This document shows, one piece after another, positions 54,294 through 62,942 of a stretch of 64,000 nucleotides of DNA; position 1 is the first letter of the stretch, and every line of letters begins with the position of its first letter. Under the pieces are notes generated by a model. It made no database searches. It was not told the origin of the DNA and was given only the letters and a program-made list of their open reading frames with translations. Source of the DNA: Vibrio sp. Hep-1b-8 (lineage in GTDB: Bacteria > Pseudomonadota > Gammaproteobacteria > Enterobacterales > Vibrionaceae). The DNA is taken from assembly GCF_006124995.1 (NCBI RefSeq), contig NZ_QEWN01000001.1, positions 62,001 through 126,000 on the forward strand, given 5' to 3'. The translations under genes were made by a program, and so were the position numbers.

Positions 54294-54497
54294 GTTTGCC
54301 TTGTTGTCATCTTTAGGTATGTACTTATAGATGTAAATTCCTGTCAGTAGAGTAAAACCGAACGTGGCGGCTAACAGACCAAACACTTTGAAACTAACCC
54401 AGACATTAAAGTGCAGTTGGAAAGTAATGCAAATATTGAACCCTGCACACAATGAGAAGAAAGCGGCCCAAATCCACGTTATCTTGCTCCAGATGTT
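54294..54497 (-). pseudogene. Truncated yciB copy
   Basis: The minus-strand frame here matches the last third of YciB: SKITWIWAAFFSLC, then [23 protein letters not shown], about 65 aligned residues at roughly 70 percent identity to the intact copy at 43871-44428. The N-terminal two thirds are missing, the original stop is lost, and the frame runs on into IS4-derived sequence to 54204. The intact family is about 180 residues. Confidence 0.85.
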
Positions 54498-54587
54498 TTC
54501 TTCATAAGACGAAATTGCGCTTAGTATGAAATATGCTTTGTTGACAAAGCGCTTCACGTAACCCTAACAATACTCTAGTAATTGGAG

Positions 54588-54809
54588 TTATATAACCCGC
54601 TTTAAGTCTTCCAAATATCCTTCGCTACGTAGGCTATTAACAGTAAATCTGAGTTCGTCATCGCTTATGGTAAAACAACTGGATCTACCCATCATGCCAT
54701 TTAAATATTCGTGATATTCCAACTCGGTAAAGTGGCCAATTCGGTCGACGAGTAGACTCTTAATTCCATGGTGAATGAGTCGGTATTAGATATGACGTTG
54801 AACTTCCAT
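54588..54809 (-). pseudogene. Broken copy of the 74-residue gene
   Basis: Translation from the ATG at 54809 parallels the intact gene at 44533-44757 over its full length except for one codon near the end, with about three quarters of bases identical, but codon 8 is TAA (TAC in the intact copy). The start context (TTAAGAGGTACAT) is also kept. As in the intact locus it stands upstream of yciB sequence on the same strand. Confidence 0.88.
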
Positions 54810-54814
54810 AATGT

Positions 54815-55217
54815 ACCTCTTAACGTCTGGCAGTGTCGAAACTTTGCCGTATTACTTCTTGCTTTGTTAAAAGCCATACCCAATAGGGGTATTTTGTTTC
54901 TCTTTCTAGATCAACAGCTTAATTGTAAAAGTTAGTGGATTTAAGCTTTTTTTACTGAGTTGAGTGTCAATAATAGCTTAATCTTCTGATATTTAAGGAG
55001 TATTTCCTCATAAATCACAGATAATACTGTTGTAAATAGCATCTATGTTGTTGTTTTAAGTGGTTGAACTCTGCTCATTTAAGAAAAAAGTTGGCGTAAA
55101 TCATAAGCTTGGCATACACTTTCCAAGGTAAAGCCGATAGGTTGTTGATTGGCTTGGTTAAAAGTTTTGGCGCTGCCTTTGGGTGGCAATGTTTAACACA
55201 GCTTTGAGGAAAGTTTT
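54815..55217 (+). other. Gap before ihfA
   Basis: A 403-base AT-rich stretch between the broken 74-aa gene and ihfA. It must contain the ihfA promoter, since no pheST genes lie upstream here. I see no gene and no convincing terminator or operator. Confidence 0.4.
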
Positions 55218-55514
55218 ATGGCGCTCACAAAGGCCGATTTGGCTGAGAACCTGTTTGAAAAGCTTGGATACAGTAAACGGGATGCCAAGGATACGGTTGA
55301 GGCGTTTTTCGAAGAAATTCGTAAGGCACTCGAAAGTGGCGAGCAGGTAAAACTGTCTGGATTTGGTAATTTTGATCTGCGTGACAAGAATGAACGTCCA
55401 GGTCGAAACCCGAAGACAGGTGAAGACATTCCCATCAGTGCTCGTCGCGTAGTAACCTTCCGCCCAGGGCAGAAATTAAAAGCCCGCGTTGAAAATATTA
55501 AGGTTGATGACTAA
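55218..55514 (+). CDS. ihfA: Integration host factor alpha subunit
   Basis: A 98-residue DNA-bending protein. [24 protein letters not shown] is the standard opening, and the beta-arm carries [12 protein letters not shown] with the intercalating proline. It pairs with IhfB to bend DNA at sigma-54 promoters (such as psp), origins and recombination sites. A GAGGAAAG site precedes the ATG. Here it is a lone gene bordered by the decayed yciB region and a terminator. Confidence 0.97.
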   Translation: MALTKADLAENLFEKLGYSKRDAKDTVEAFFEEIRKALESGEQVKLSGFGNFDLRDKNERPGRNPKTGEDIPISARRVVTFRPGQKLKARVENIKVDD

Positions 55515-55594
55515 GCCTCTGATAAGTTTGAGTTTATCCTGCTTGATAGATTAGGCATTGAGCGTATGATTCCACGCTCCTAGGTCTCAATAAC

Positions 55595-55626
55595 AAAACA
55601 CCCCAGCCAAGGCTAGGGTGTTTTTG
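55595..55626. terminator. Shared bidirectional terminator between ihfA and yciU
   Basis: Arms AACACCCCAGCC and GGCTAGGGTGTT with a 4-base loop. A and T tracts on both sides allow it to end both converging genes. Confidence 0.85.
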
Positions 55627-55640
55627 TTTGTGCGCTAAGT

Positions 55641-55961
55641 CTAGTCACGTTTCCAAAGAGCGTGGCAAAACTTGTGTTCAGGATCACGACTAATCAAAAG
55701 TCGTGCAAAAACATCATCAAGCACATCGTCTTCTTCGTTTACGAGACCAATACGCACTTCAGCATAAACTTCTTTGTCGACGTCAAAGCCAACATGCTCT
55801 GCCCAGTCATCACCTGTTTCAACTAACTCCGCAGCACCACGGTCATCAAATTGCGCAGTGAACAGGATCACATCAGCTGGCTCAAGATTGTCAGGCGCCA
55901 TTTCCAAGAATATGTCGTAAGCGGTATCAATCGCGTCGTCGTAAGACATTAATTCAGCCAT
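55641..55961 (-). CDS. yciU: dsDNA-mimic protein, HI1450/YciU family
   Basis: A 106-residue, strongly acidic protein (DDAIDTAYDIFLEMAPDNLEPADVI ... EEDDVLDDVFARL). In Haemophilus HI1450 the acidic surface imitates DNA and binds HU; the same family is YciU in E. coli. The gene converges on ihfA with only a shared terminator between, and its start is 2 bases after the efpL stop, so it is co-transcribed with efpL. A link between DNA mimic and IHF/HU control is suggestive only. Confidence 0.88.
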   Translation of the reverse strand: MAELMSYDDAIDTAYDIFLEMAPDNLEPADVILFTAQFDDRGAAELVETGDDWAEHVGFDVDKEVYAEVRIGLVNEEDDVLDDVFARLLISRDPEHKFCHALWKRD

Positions 55962-55963
55962 GA

Positions 55964-56530
55964 CTATGCGCGGCTCATGTATTTACGTTCAGTCGTGTTG
56001 ATCACGATGCGGTCACCCGTTGCAATGTACTCTGGTACTTGAACAGTAAGGCCTGTAGAAAAACGAGCCGGTTTAGTACGAGCAGAAGCTGATGCGCCTT
56101 TGATAGACGGGTCTGTTTCTTCGATAACGAGCTCTACTGATGCTGGAAGTTCCAGACCAACCGCATTGCCATTAACAAGAATGATATGTAGACCTTGGAT
56201 CTCTTCAGTTACAAATAGCAACTCGTCCTCAATCTCTTCTTTCTTGAATGTGTATTGAGTGTAGTCTTCGTTATCCATAAATATGTATTCATCGCCATCT
56301 ACATATGAGAAAGAAGAAGCACGTTTGAACATGTCGACAGTTTCTAGAACGTCATCTGATTTGTAGCGTTCGTCAACGCGAGCACCTGTTGTTAGGTCTG
56401 TACAGCGCAGTTTGTAGATTTTTGCGCCGCCACGACCACCAGGAGTGGTTACTTCGATGTCTTTAATTAACAATGTTTTACCATTAGATTCGATAGCAAA
56501 ACCTTTTTTAAGCTCACTTGCCTTTGGCAT
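55964..56530 (-). CDS. yeiP: Elongation factor P-like protein EfpL (YeiP)
   Basis: A 188-residue three-domain EF-P paralogue that helps ribosomes at stalling motifs. The domain-I tip loop is TTPGGRGGAKIYK, different from the modified-lysine loop of true EF-P. MPKASELKKGFAIESNGK and the C-terminal RIVINTTERKYMSR are typical. The ATG at 56530 follows AAGGA; an upstream TTG adds two residues. First gene of an efpL-yciU pair. Confidence 0.93.
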   Translation of the reverse strand: MPKASELKKGFAIESNGKTLLIKDIEVTTPGGRGGAKIYKLRCTDLTTGARVDERYKSDDVLETVDMFKRASSFSYVDGDEYIFMDNEDYTQYTFKKEEIEDELLFVTEEIQGLHIILVNGNAVGLELPASVELVIEETDPSIKGASASARTKPARFSTGLTVQVPEYIATGDRIVINTTERKYMSRA

Positions 56531-56663
56531 GAACAATATTCCTTAGTATGTTAGGTAGTGGCAGCATTATATACTGACCCTGTTAAGGAAGGAATATCTT
56601 GATTCATCCATCGTGGTGAGCGAACATTAAGGCATTGAGTTCGATTATTTTGTTATCAATCAA

Positions 56664-57431
56664 ATGCATTTATCCACTATTGACCCAAAACAAGCCTTTC
56701 AGCCTAAATATCAACCCGCCATTGATGATTTGGTGAGCTTTTTAACCAGTGGGTTAGGGGATAACCTTCACAGCGTCTACTTGTATGGTAGTGTGGCACG
56801 TAAAACCGCCAAACCAAATCAATCGAATATCGATGTGGTTGTGGTGACTCACCGTGGATTCTCCGATCTCAGAACAACCCTATTTAACTCAATCAAATGG
56901 CGCTTTCAGAAAACTCACCCCCATATTACCGAAATTTCATTTAAAACCGCACTGGCACAAGATGTTGCGAGTCTTGACAGTATTTTCTCGTGGGGATTCC
57001 TATTACGCCACTGTGCGGTGTGTGTGTATGGTGAAGATTTATCTGAGTGTTTTGGTGATTACGAGCCTAGCTGGGAGATTGCCAAACATTGGAATATGGA
57101 CGTAGAAGATTGGGTAGCCGTATATCGTAACCGTATTGCTCGAGCGGATAAGCCAGAAGAACAGGTCAAAGCACAGAGAATTATCGCGAAAAAGTTATTG
57201 CGAGCAAGCTATTCTTTGGTGATGTACAAAGACAAACAGTGGTTCGAAGATCCTATCGAATGTGGTCAGCAATTTTTACGTTATTATCCTGACAAACAAG
57301 TCGAGATTGAAAGACTGGGTATTCTGTTGTCAGGAAGGTTGATTGCGAAGCGCTCAGTCCTTGGCATTCTTGATGGTTTTGGTGACTGGCTAGCAAAGCA
57401 GTATAAAAAGACCGAGTTTAGAATCGGCTAA
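56664..57431 (+). CDS. Nucleotidyltransferase-fold protein
   Basis: A 255-residue cytoplasmic protein. VYLYGSVARKTAKPNQSNIDVVVV is a polymerase-beta-type nucleotidyltransferase core (GS-x10-13-D-x-D), but the first acidic position reads Asn (SNID), so metal binding may be altered. A helical C-terminal half (about 140-255) resembles the domain after the core in aminoglycoside adenylyltransferases. The substrate is unknown. It is divergent from efpL with 133 bases between. Confidence 0.72.
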   Translation: MHLSTIDPKQAFQPKYQPAIDDLVSFLTSGLGDNLHSVYLYGSVARKTAKPNQSNIDVVVVTHRGFSDLRTTLFNSIKWRFQKTHPHITEISFKTALAQDVASLDSIFSWGFLLRHCAVCVYGEDLSECFGDYEPSWEIAKHWNMDVEDWVAVYRNRIARADKPEEQVKAQRIIAKKLLRASYSLVMYKDKQWFEDPIECGQQFLRYYPDKQVEIERLGILLSGRLIAKRSVLGILDGFGDWLAKQYKKTEFRIG

Positions 57432-57505
57432 GGAGATATCGAGAAAAGTCTTCTTATGCGTTTAATTGTGCTAGCTTTTATATGTATGGACATATTGAGG
57501 TTAGC

Positions 57506-59569
57506 ATGTACCAAGGAACGGATAACCGCCAATTAAATGGTGTCTCTAATTACTCTCTTTATCACCGATTTGTTATCCCTTCGTTGCAGGCCATTAGAGA
57601 GGGAATGGTTTGGCTTATTCCCTGTTTAATGTTGTCATCTTTTGCGCTTTTCTTTGCCAGCATTGGTGAGTTTATATTAGAAGGGCGCAATGTTTGGATA
57701 TCCCAACTGTATGATTTGCATGATGCTATCGCTCGGTTTTTTCCATTTTTAATGACCGCCACTATCTCCTATGTTTTAGCGATGCAGTGGCGTTTGCCAA
57801 GACCGCCAATCGCACTTTTGATGATTACATTGCTATTAATCACTGAACAGACAATTCCAGATAGCAAAGTACTGCTCACCTTCCACATAATCTTAGCGAT
57901 TATAACGCCGTTGTACGCGGTTCCACTGTTAGCTTATTTACTCCGCTTTGATATATTCAAACTGACAAGAACCGAGTCCGCAGGGCAGATTGTCAAAGAG
58001 TCGTTGAATATGGTGATTCCTGCGTTCATCACTGCTTTGTTGGTGGTGGTCATTAACCACATTCTCGTGCTCGGTCTATCGGCGGTTGCTTACTCTTCGG
58101 TGTTGACGACGGACTATGCCAATGAGCCAACCACCTTTGGTGTTCTCTTCGCGACACTCAATTCGATACTGTGGTTTATTGGTATTCATGGGTATTACGC
58201 ATTACTTCCGTTAGTTGATTTGCTAGAAGAAGCGAGCAACCTTAACTATGCCACTGTACTGGTAGGAGGCGACGCTCATTATCTGATGAACTTGTCTTTT
58301 ATGGGCGCATTTGTGTTTATTGGTGGCAGTGGGGCAACATTGTCGCTGGTGATTGCGCTGTTGCTGTGTTCCAAACAACATGGGTTTAAGTTGATTGCGT
58401 TAGCGAGCATTCCAATAGGCTTGCTCAATATTAATGAGATCTTATTGTTCGGTCTGCCGATTATTTTCAACCCTAGGTTATTTCTGCCGTTTCTGTTGGC
58501 GCCGGTGACCAACGTTGTCGTCAGCATGGCTGCGGTATCGATTGGATGGGTGGTGACGCCCACTGTCTCTGTTCCGTTTAATAGCCCAATATTGTTAAAT
58601 GCTTGGATGGCGACACAAGGTGATTGGGCGGCAGTTGTGCTTCAGCTTGTCAATATCGCCATTGGTGTCGTGATATATCTTCCGTCGGTTAGGGCACTTA
58701 ATCAGAGTGTAAGCGAGAAGAAAATATCGTTGCCTGTGTTTGATACCTTTTATGCTCGGCGTCAAGAAGAAGCACGCACGTTAATGGATGATCCCATTAT
58801 GCAGGCTGTCGAGAGGGAAAAAAGCACCATTTTTATCGAACATCAGCTTGAGCAACTGAGTTCGCGCGACTTCTGTATCGAGTATCAGCCGCAAGTGTCG
58901 CGTGATAGCGAGATGACAGTTGGCTGTGAAGCGCTGATTCGTTCAATTGATAAAGATGGTAAACTCCAATATCCGAACTCTTTCATTCCATGGCTGGACA
59001 AGGCCAATTTGATGAAAGATGTCGATCTGTGGGTTTTTAAGCAGGTGATCAAAGATATACGGCGGATGCAGAAATCGGGTCTATTCATTCCAGTCAGTGT
59101 GAACATTACTCCTCAAACATTAGTTGACCCTAGTTACATTGATGAATTGGAGAAAATCATTCAGCACCATGCGCAGAATATCCATATTGAAATTACAGAA
59201 GAGTCATTACTTGAGGATGAACTTGCATTGGTTGTTGCGTTTAACCGCCTACATAATCTGGGCGCGAAGATCCACATCGATGATTTTGGAACTGGCTTTT
59301 CGTCTCTCAGCTATCTCAATAAATTTGAGATCGACTATCTAAAGATCGATCGTTCATTTGTATTGGCACTGAGTACTCTAAAAGGCAAAAAAGTATTCGG
59401 CAGCATTCTGTCGATTGCGAAGCAATTGGATCTAAAGGTAATTGTCGAAGGTGTCGAGACCAAAGAGCAGCTCGACCATATTTGTCGTGACTCTGATATA
59501 TCTGTGCAGGGTTGGTACTACGCCAAATCACTGCCTTTAGACAAATTCATCGATTATGCTTCAAAATAG
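57506..59569 (+). CDS. EIIC-like membrane protein fused to an EAL c-di-GMP phosphodiesterase
   Basis: A 687-residue protein. Residues about 25-395 form ten or so membrane spans like the sugar-carrying EIIC domain of PTS permeases (cellobiose/lactose type), with no EIIA or EIIB part. Residues about 435-685 are an EAL domain with an intact active site: CEALIRS, VSVNITP, ITEESLLED, IHIDDFGTG, LKIDRSF, EGVET and VQGWYYAK. It should hydrolyse c-di-GMP. The ATG at 57506 follows TTGAGG, better than 57482. The stop overlaps the convergent polB stop by 9 bases. Confidence 0.88.
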   Translation: MYQGTDNRQLNGVSNYSLYHRFVIPSLQAIREGMVWLIPCLMLSSFALFFASIGEFILEGRNVWISQLYDLHDAIARFFPFLMTATISYVLAMQWRLPRPPIALLMITLLLITEQTIPDSKVLLTFHIILAIITPLYAVPLLAYLLRFDIFKLTRTESAGQIVKESLNMVIPAFITALLVVVINHILVLGLSAVAYSSVLTTDYANEPTTFGVLFATLNSILWFIGIHGYYALLPLVDLLEEASNLNYATVLVGGDAHYLMNLSFMGAFVFIGGSGATLSLVIALLLCSKQHGFKLIALASIPIGLLNINEILLFGLPIIFNPRLFLPFLLAPVTNVVVSMAAVSIGWVVTPTVSVPFNSPILLNAWMATQGDWAAVVLQLVNIAIGVVIYLPSVRALNQSVSEKKISLPVFDTFYARRQEEARTLMDDPIMQAVEREKSTIFIEHQLEQLSSRDFCIEYQPQVSRDSEMTVGCEALIRSIDKDGKLQYPNSFIPWLDKANLMKDVDLWVFKQVIKDIRRMQKSGLFIPVSVNITPQTLVDPSYIDELEKIIQHHAQNIHIEITEESLLEDELALVVAFNRLHNLGAKIHIDDFGTGFSSLSYLNKFEIDYLKIDRSFVLALSTLKGKKVFGSILSIAKQLDLKVIVEGVETKEQLDHICRDSDISVQGWYYAKSLPLDKFIDYASK

Positions 59570-61921
59570 CCCAAGTTGAGGTTCACTGAGTGAGCTGAAG
59601 TCTATACCGATAAAGGGTAATATCGCTTCGCCAACCGGTTTAAGCTGCTTATCGATATAGTGTTGGTAATCGATTGGATTTTTTTGATACTCCTTGGGTT
59701 CAGGTCCTGCGAGTGTAATGACGTACTCAATTTGCCCTTTGTTCTGGTATTGCAAAGGTCTACCAAGCTGGGCATTCATCTCATCCGCCATTCTGGCTGC
59801 TCTTACCTGAGGTGGAACGTTTTTCTGATACTCATGCAGCCTTCGTCTCAAGCGCTTTTGATAGGTCAGTTTGTCATCGAACTTTCCGGCTTTGGTTTGC
59901 TCAACAAATTCGCGGACATAGTCACTCGGGTTTTCGCCATGAAAAATCATCGAGTATAAGGTTTGCTGAAACTCTTGCGCGAGTGGCGTCCAGTCGGTTC
60001 GAGCGCTCTCTAAGCCCTTAAAAATGATCCGCTCACTATCGCCTTCTCCAATCAGCCCTGCGTAGCGTTTCTTCGATCCCGTCTCTTGTCCTCGGATGGT
60101 TGGCATTAAGAATTTCTTGTAATGAGTTTCGTACTCCAGTTCGAGCGTTGAATCGAGCTGATACTCTTGCGCTAAATGTGTCGTCCACCACTGGTTGATA
60201 TAGTTGACTAGTTTGAGACCAATCTCATCAGCTTGTTGCTGGCTGAACTGACCGTTTAAGGAGACGAAGGTTGAATCGGTATCACCGTAGATGACCCGAT
60301 AACCTTTATCTTCGATTAGCTTTTTGGTTTGTTTCATGATCTCATGGCCACGCATAGTGATGCTCGAGGCAAGGCGAGTATCAAAGAAGCGGCAGCCTGA
60401 AGAACCCAATACACCATAGAAAGAGTTCATGATGATCTTTATGGCTTGGGAGAATGCCTTTTCGTTGTTCTTCTTTGCGGCATCACGGGCGGCCCAGAGA
60501 TTTTCGATCATCTCAGGGAGGAAGTGCCGAGTGCGGTGAAACTGGCCACCTCGAAACCCTGGTACTGCTTGAGAAGCTTTGCGTCCGACTTCGAGTTGAA
60601 GGCCTTCAATCAGTCCTATTGGATCGATTAAGAAGCTACGAATGATGGATGGGTAAAGACTTTTGAAGTCGAGAACCAATACAGAGTCATACAAGTTTGG
60701 AATCGAATCCATGACGTATCCGCCAGGACTCGCCAACCAGTTCTCAGGTTGCAGATTAGGTGCAACATAGCCAGCTCGATGAATTTGCGGCAAGTAAAGG
60801 TTAGTAAAGGCGGCGACCGAACCGCCCACTCGGTCGAGTTCGACGCCAGTGAGTCTAGAGCGTTCGATGGCAAACTCGAGTAGATGCGTGTGAGCAAATA
60901 TCTTGTTGACCAGTACACAATCCTGCAAGTTGTATTTCGCTAGTGATGGCTTATCACGACGGAACATCTGATTGATTTCATCCATACGGTCATGAACATT
61001 ATGGATCTGCTTCCCCTCACCAAGCAGTTCTTGCGATACCGATTCAAGTGACCAGCGACGGAAATGATAGGTCGCGGTTTTGAGCGTATCGATGCCATCC
61101 ATAATCACGCGGCCGGGTACAGAAACGAAGGCTTGCTGGGTGGTATTGGAGGTTCGGAAAAAACTCGCTTGACGGCCACGGCCTATCATCAATTTGACTT
61201 GATTCCATTCTGCCCGTTTGTGTAATAGTCGAAAATCGAAGTCGATAACGTTCCAGCCAATAACCACATCTGGGTCATACTTTTGGAACCAGCTAACGAG
61301 AGCGTTTAGCAGTGCTTTCTCATCTTTTACCCACTCTATAGGGGGGTCGGCGGGCTGCTTATCACCAATCATGATCACACGGCTATCCATCGGACTATCA
61401 AGTCCAATGGAATAGAGAATGCCTTTTTCAGAACACTCTATATCGAGGGAGACGACTTTCAGATCGGGCGTGTAGTCCCCCTGACGACACTTGACTGATG
61501 TGAATCGTCGGCTTTGAGGGGCCAGTTGCTCAATACCGCTAAACTCAACCCCGCCTTTAATAAAACGTTCCATCAAATAGCGGTCAGCCAAACGAATATC
61601 GTCTTCGAGTACCGTAATATCTGCCAGCTGCAATGCACGGCTAAGCTGCTGAGAGTGTTTGATAGTCGTGGTGTAACAAGCGGCTAGTGGCTCCAGATCA
61701 AAGCTGGTCAATTCCAGTGGACGCCACTCTGCGAAAAGATTCTCTTGTTCAGCGATAGACTTGCATTGTTCTAACTGACTTTGTGCAACAAAAAAAACGG
61801 GTTTCTCACCTCGAATAATGAGTTGAGAGGGGCCTTGAGGCGTTGATAGCCACAGCTCGATTTGAGTTTGGCCACTGACATCACGTGCCTGCCGAGTGAG
61901 TAAGAAACCGTTATGAATCAT
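59561..61921 (-). CDS. polB: DNA polymerase II
   Basis: A 786-residue family-B polymerase with 3'-5' exonuclease, SOS-linked in E. coli (783 residues). Exonuclease motifs: SLDIECSE with Asp160/Glu162, IGWNVIDFD, and YNLQDCVLV. Polymerase motifs: LDFKSLYPSI (A), KIIMNSFYGVLGS (B), YGDTDST (C). No typical LexA box (CTGT-N8-ACAG) stands out in the upstream gap by eye. It converges on the EAL gene with overlapping stops. Confidence 0.96.
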   Translation of the reverse strand: MIHNGFLLTRQARDVSGQTQIELWLSTPQGPSQLIIRGEKPVFFVAQSQLEQCKSIAEQENLFAEWRPLELTSFDLEPLAACYTTTIKHSQQLSRALQLADITVLEDDIRLADRYLMERFIKGGVEFSGIEQLAPQSRRFTSVKCRQGDYTPDLKVVSLDIECSEKGILYSIGLDSPMDSRVIMIGDKQPADPPIEWVKDEKALLNALVSWFQKYDPDVVIGWNVIDFDFRLLHKRAEWNQVKLMIGRGRQASFFRTSNTTQQAFVSVPGRVIMDGIDTLKTATYHFRRWSLESVSQELLGEGKQIHNVHDRMDEINQMFRRDKPSLAKYNLQDCVLVNKIFAHTHLLEFAIERSRLTGVELDRVGGSVAAFTNLYLPQIHRAGYVAPNLQPENWLASPGGYVMDSIPNLYDSVLVLDFKSLYPSIIRSFLIDPIGLIEGLQLEVGRKASQAVPGFRGGQFHRTRHFLPEMIENLWAARDAAKKNNEKAFSQAIKIIMNSFYGVLGSSGCRFFDTRLASSITMRGHEIMKQTKKLIEDKGYRVIYGDTDSTFVSLNGQFSQQQADEIGLKLVNYINQWWTTHLAQEYQLDSTLELEYETHYKKFLMPTIRGQETGSKKRYAGLIGEGDSERIIFKGLESARTDWTPLAQEFQQTLYSMIFHGENPSDYVREFVEQTKAGKFDDKLTYQKRLRRRLHEYQKNVPPQVRAARMADEMNAQLGRPLQYQNKGQIEYVITLAGPEPKEYQKNPIDYQHYIDKQLKPVGEAILPFIGIDFSSLSEPQLGLF

Positions 61922-62250
61922 TGTGCGTAATAGGGTGGTTAGATTGAAGCGAGATCAAGACAGTAGGGCTAGAGTATCACATGCTGAAAAAGTTAAATAC
62001 AAAGGTAAGAAATAGACCTAATATCTAAGGCGAAATTGGTAGAAAAATAACCAATAAACTGACCTAAGCGATTGATTAATAGATTAATAACAATTTAAGT
62101 ACCAGATCTGAAAATTACTACTTGCTAAAGTTTGCGTTTAAGCACATATTCAGAGTAAGCAAAATTTTAATTTTAAGTTAGACTAGGCAGCAATGCTGTA
62201 ATCCACTCTATGTGGGTGCAGAGCCAAGTAAAAAGTGTGGAGATACAAGT
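61922..62250. other. Divergent gap between polB and uvrY
   Basis: A 329-base AT-rich stretch that must hold the promoters for polB and uvrY. No gene or strong palindrome is evident. Confidence 0.4.
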
Positions 62251-62895
62251 TTGATAAATGTTTTCCTTGTAGATGATCACGAGCTGGTTCGCACAGGGAT
62301 ACGACGTATTATTGAAGACGTCCGTGGGATGAACGTAGCAGGGGAAGCTGACAGCGGTGAAGAAGCAGTAAAATGGTGTCGAAGCAACCATGCTGACGTC
62401 ATTTTGATGGATATGAATATGCCTGGTATCGGTGGTCTTGAGGCTACCAAAAAGATCCTGCGATTTAATCCTGATGTGAAAATCATCGTTTTAACTGTTC
62501 ATACGGAAAATCCGTTTCCAACTAAAGTGATGCAAGCAGGAGCCGCAGGCTACCTGACTAAAGGCGCTGGCCCTGATGAAATGGTCAACGCAATTCGTAT
62601 GGTTAATAGTGGACAACGCTATATATCACCAGAGATCGCTCAACAAATGGCTCTTAGCCAATTTTCTCCGGCATCGGAAAACCCATTTGCTGATTTGTCT
62701 GAGCGTGAACTGCAAATCATGATGATGATTACTAAAGGGCAAAAAGTCACTGACATATCTGAGCAGTTGAATCTTAGCCCTAAGACAGTAAACAGTTACC
62801 GTTATCGCTTGTTTAACAAGCTCGATATTAGCGGTGATGTTGAGTTGACTCACTTAGCAATTCGACACGGAATGATAGATACCGAGACACTATAA
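62251..62895 (+). CDS. uvrY: Response regulator UvrY/VarA
   Basis: A 214-residue regulator partner of the BarA/VarS kinase; in Vibrio VarA drives the csrB/C/D RNAs that titrate CsrA and so feeds quorum sensing and virulence. The receiver has Asp54 in ILMDMNMPGIGG, and Asp8-Asp9 with Lys105-type positions kept. The LuxR-type helix-turn-helix is LSERELQIMMMITKGQKVTDISEQLNLSPKTVNSYRYRLF. The start is a TTG at 62251 (giving MINVFLVDDHE), with GTGGAGA upstream; no in-frame ATG fits. It leads into uvrC. Confidence 0.95.
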   Translation: MINVFLVDDHELVRTGIRRIIEDVRGMNVAGEADSGEEAVKWCRSNHADVILMDMNMPGIGGLEATKKILRFNPDVKIIVLTVHTENPFPTKVMQAGAAGYLTKGAGPDEMVNAIRMVNSGQRYISPEIAQQMALSQFSPASENPFADLSERELQIMMMITKGQKVTDISEQLNLSPKTVNSYRYRLFNKLDISGDVELTHLAIRHGMIDTETL

Positions 62896-62899
62896 GGTG

Positions 62900-62941
62900 C
62901 CAATACCATCAGTGATTTTAATCTTCAGCTAATGGTATTGG
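62900..62941 (+). repeat. Hairpin between uvrY and uvrC covering the uvrC ribosome site
   Basis: Perfect 10-bp arms CCAATACCAT (62900-62909) and ATGGTATTGG (62932-62941) with a 22-base loop. The 3' arm holds the only purine-rich stretch before the uvrC ATG at 62943. It could limit uvrC translation, or be a dispersed Vibrio palindrome. Confidence 0.6.
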
Positions 62942-62942
62942 T

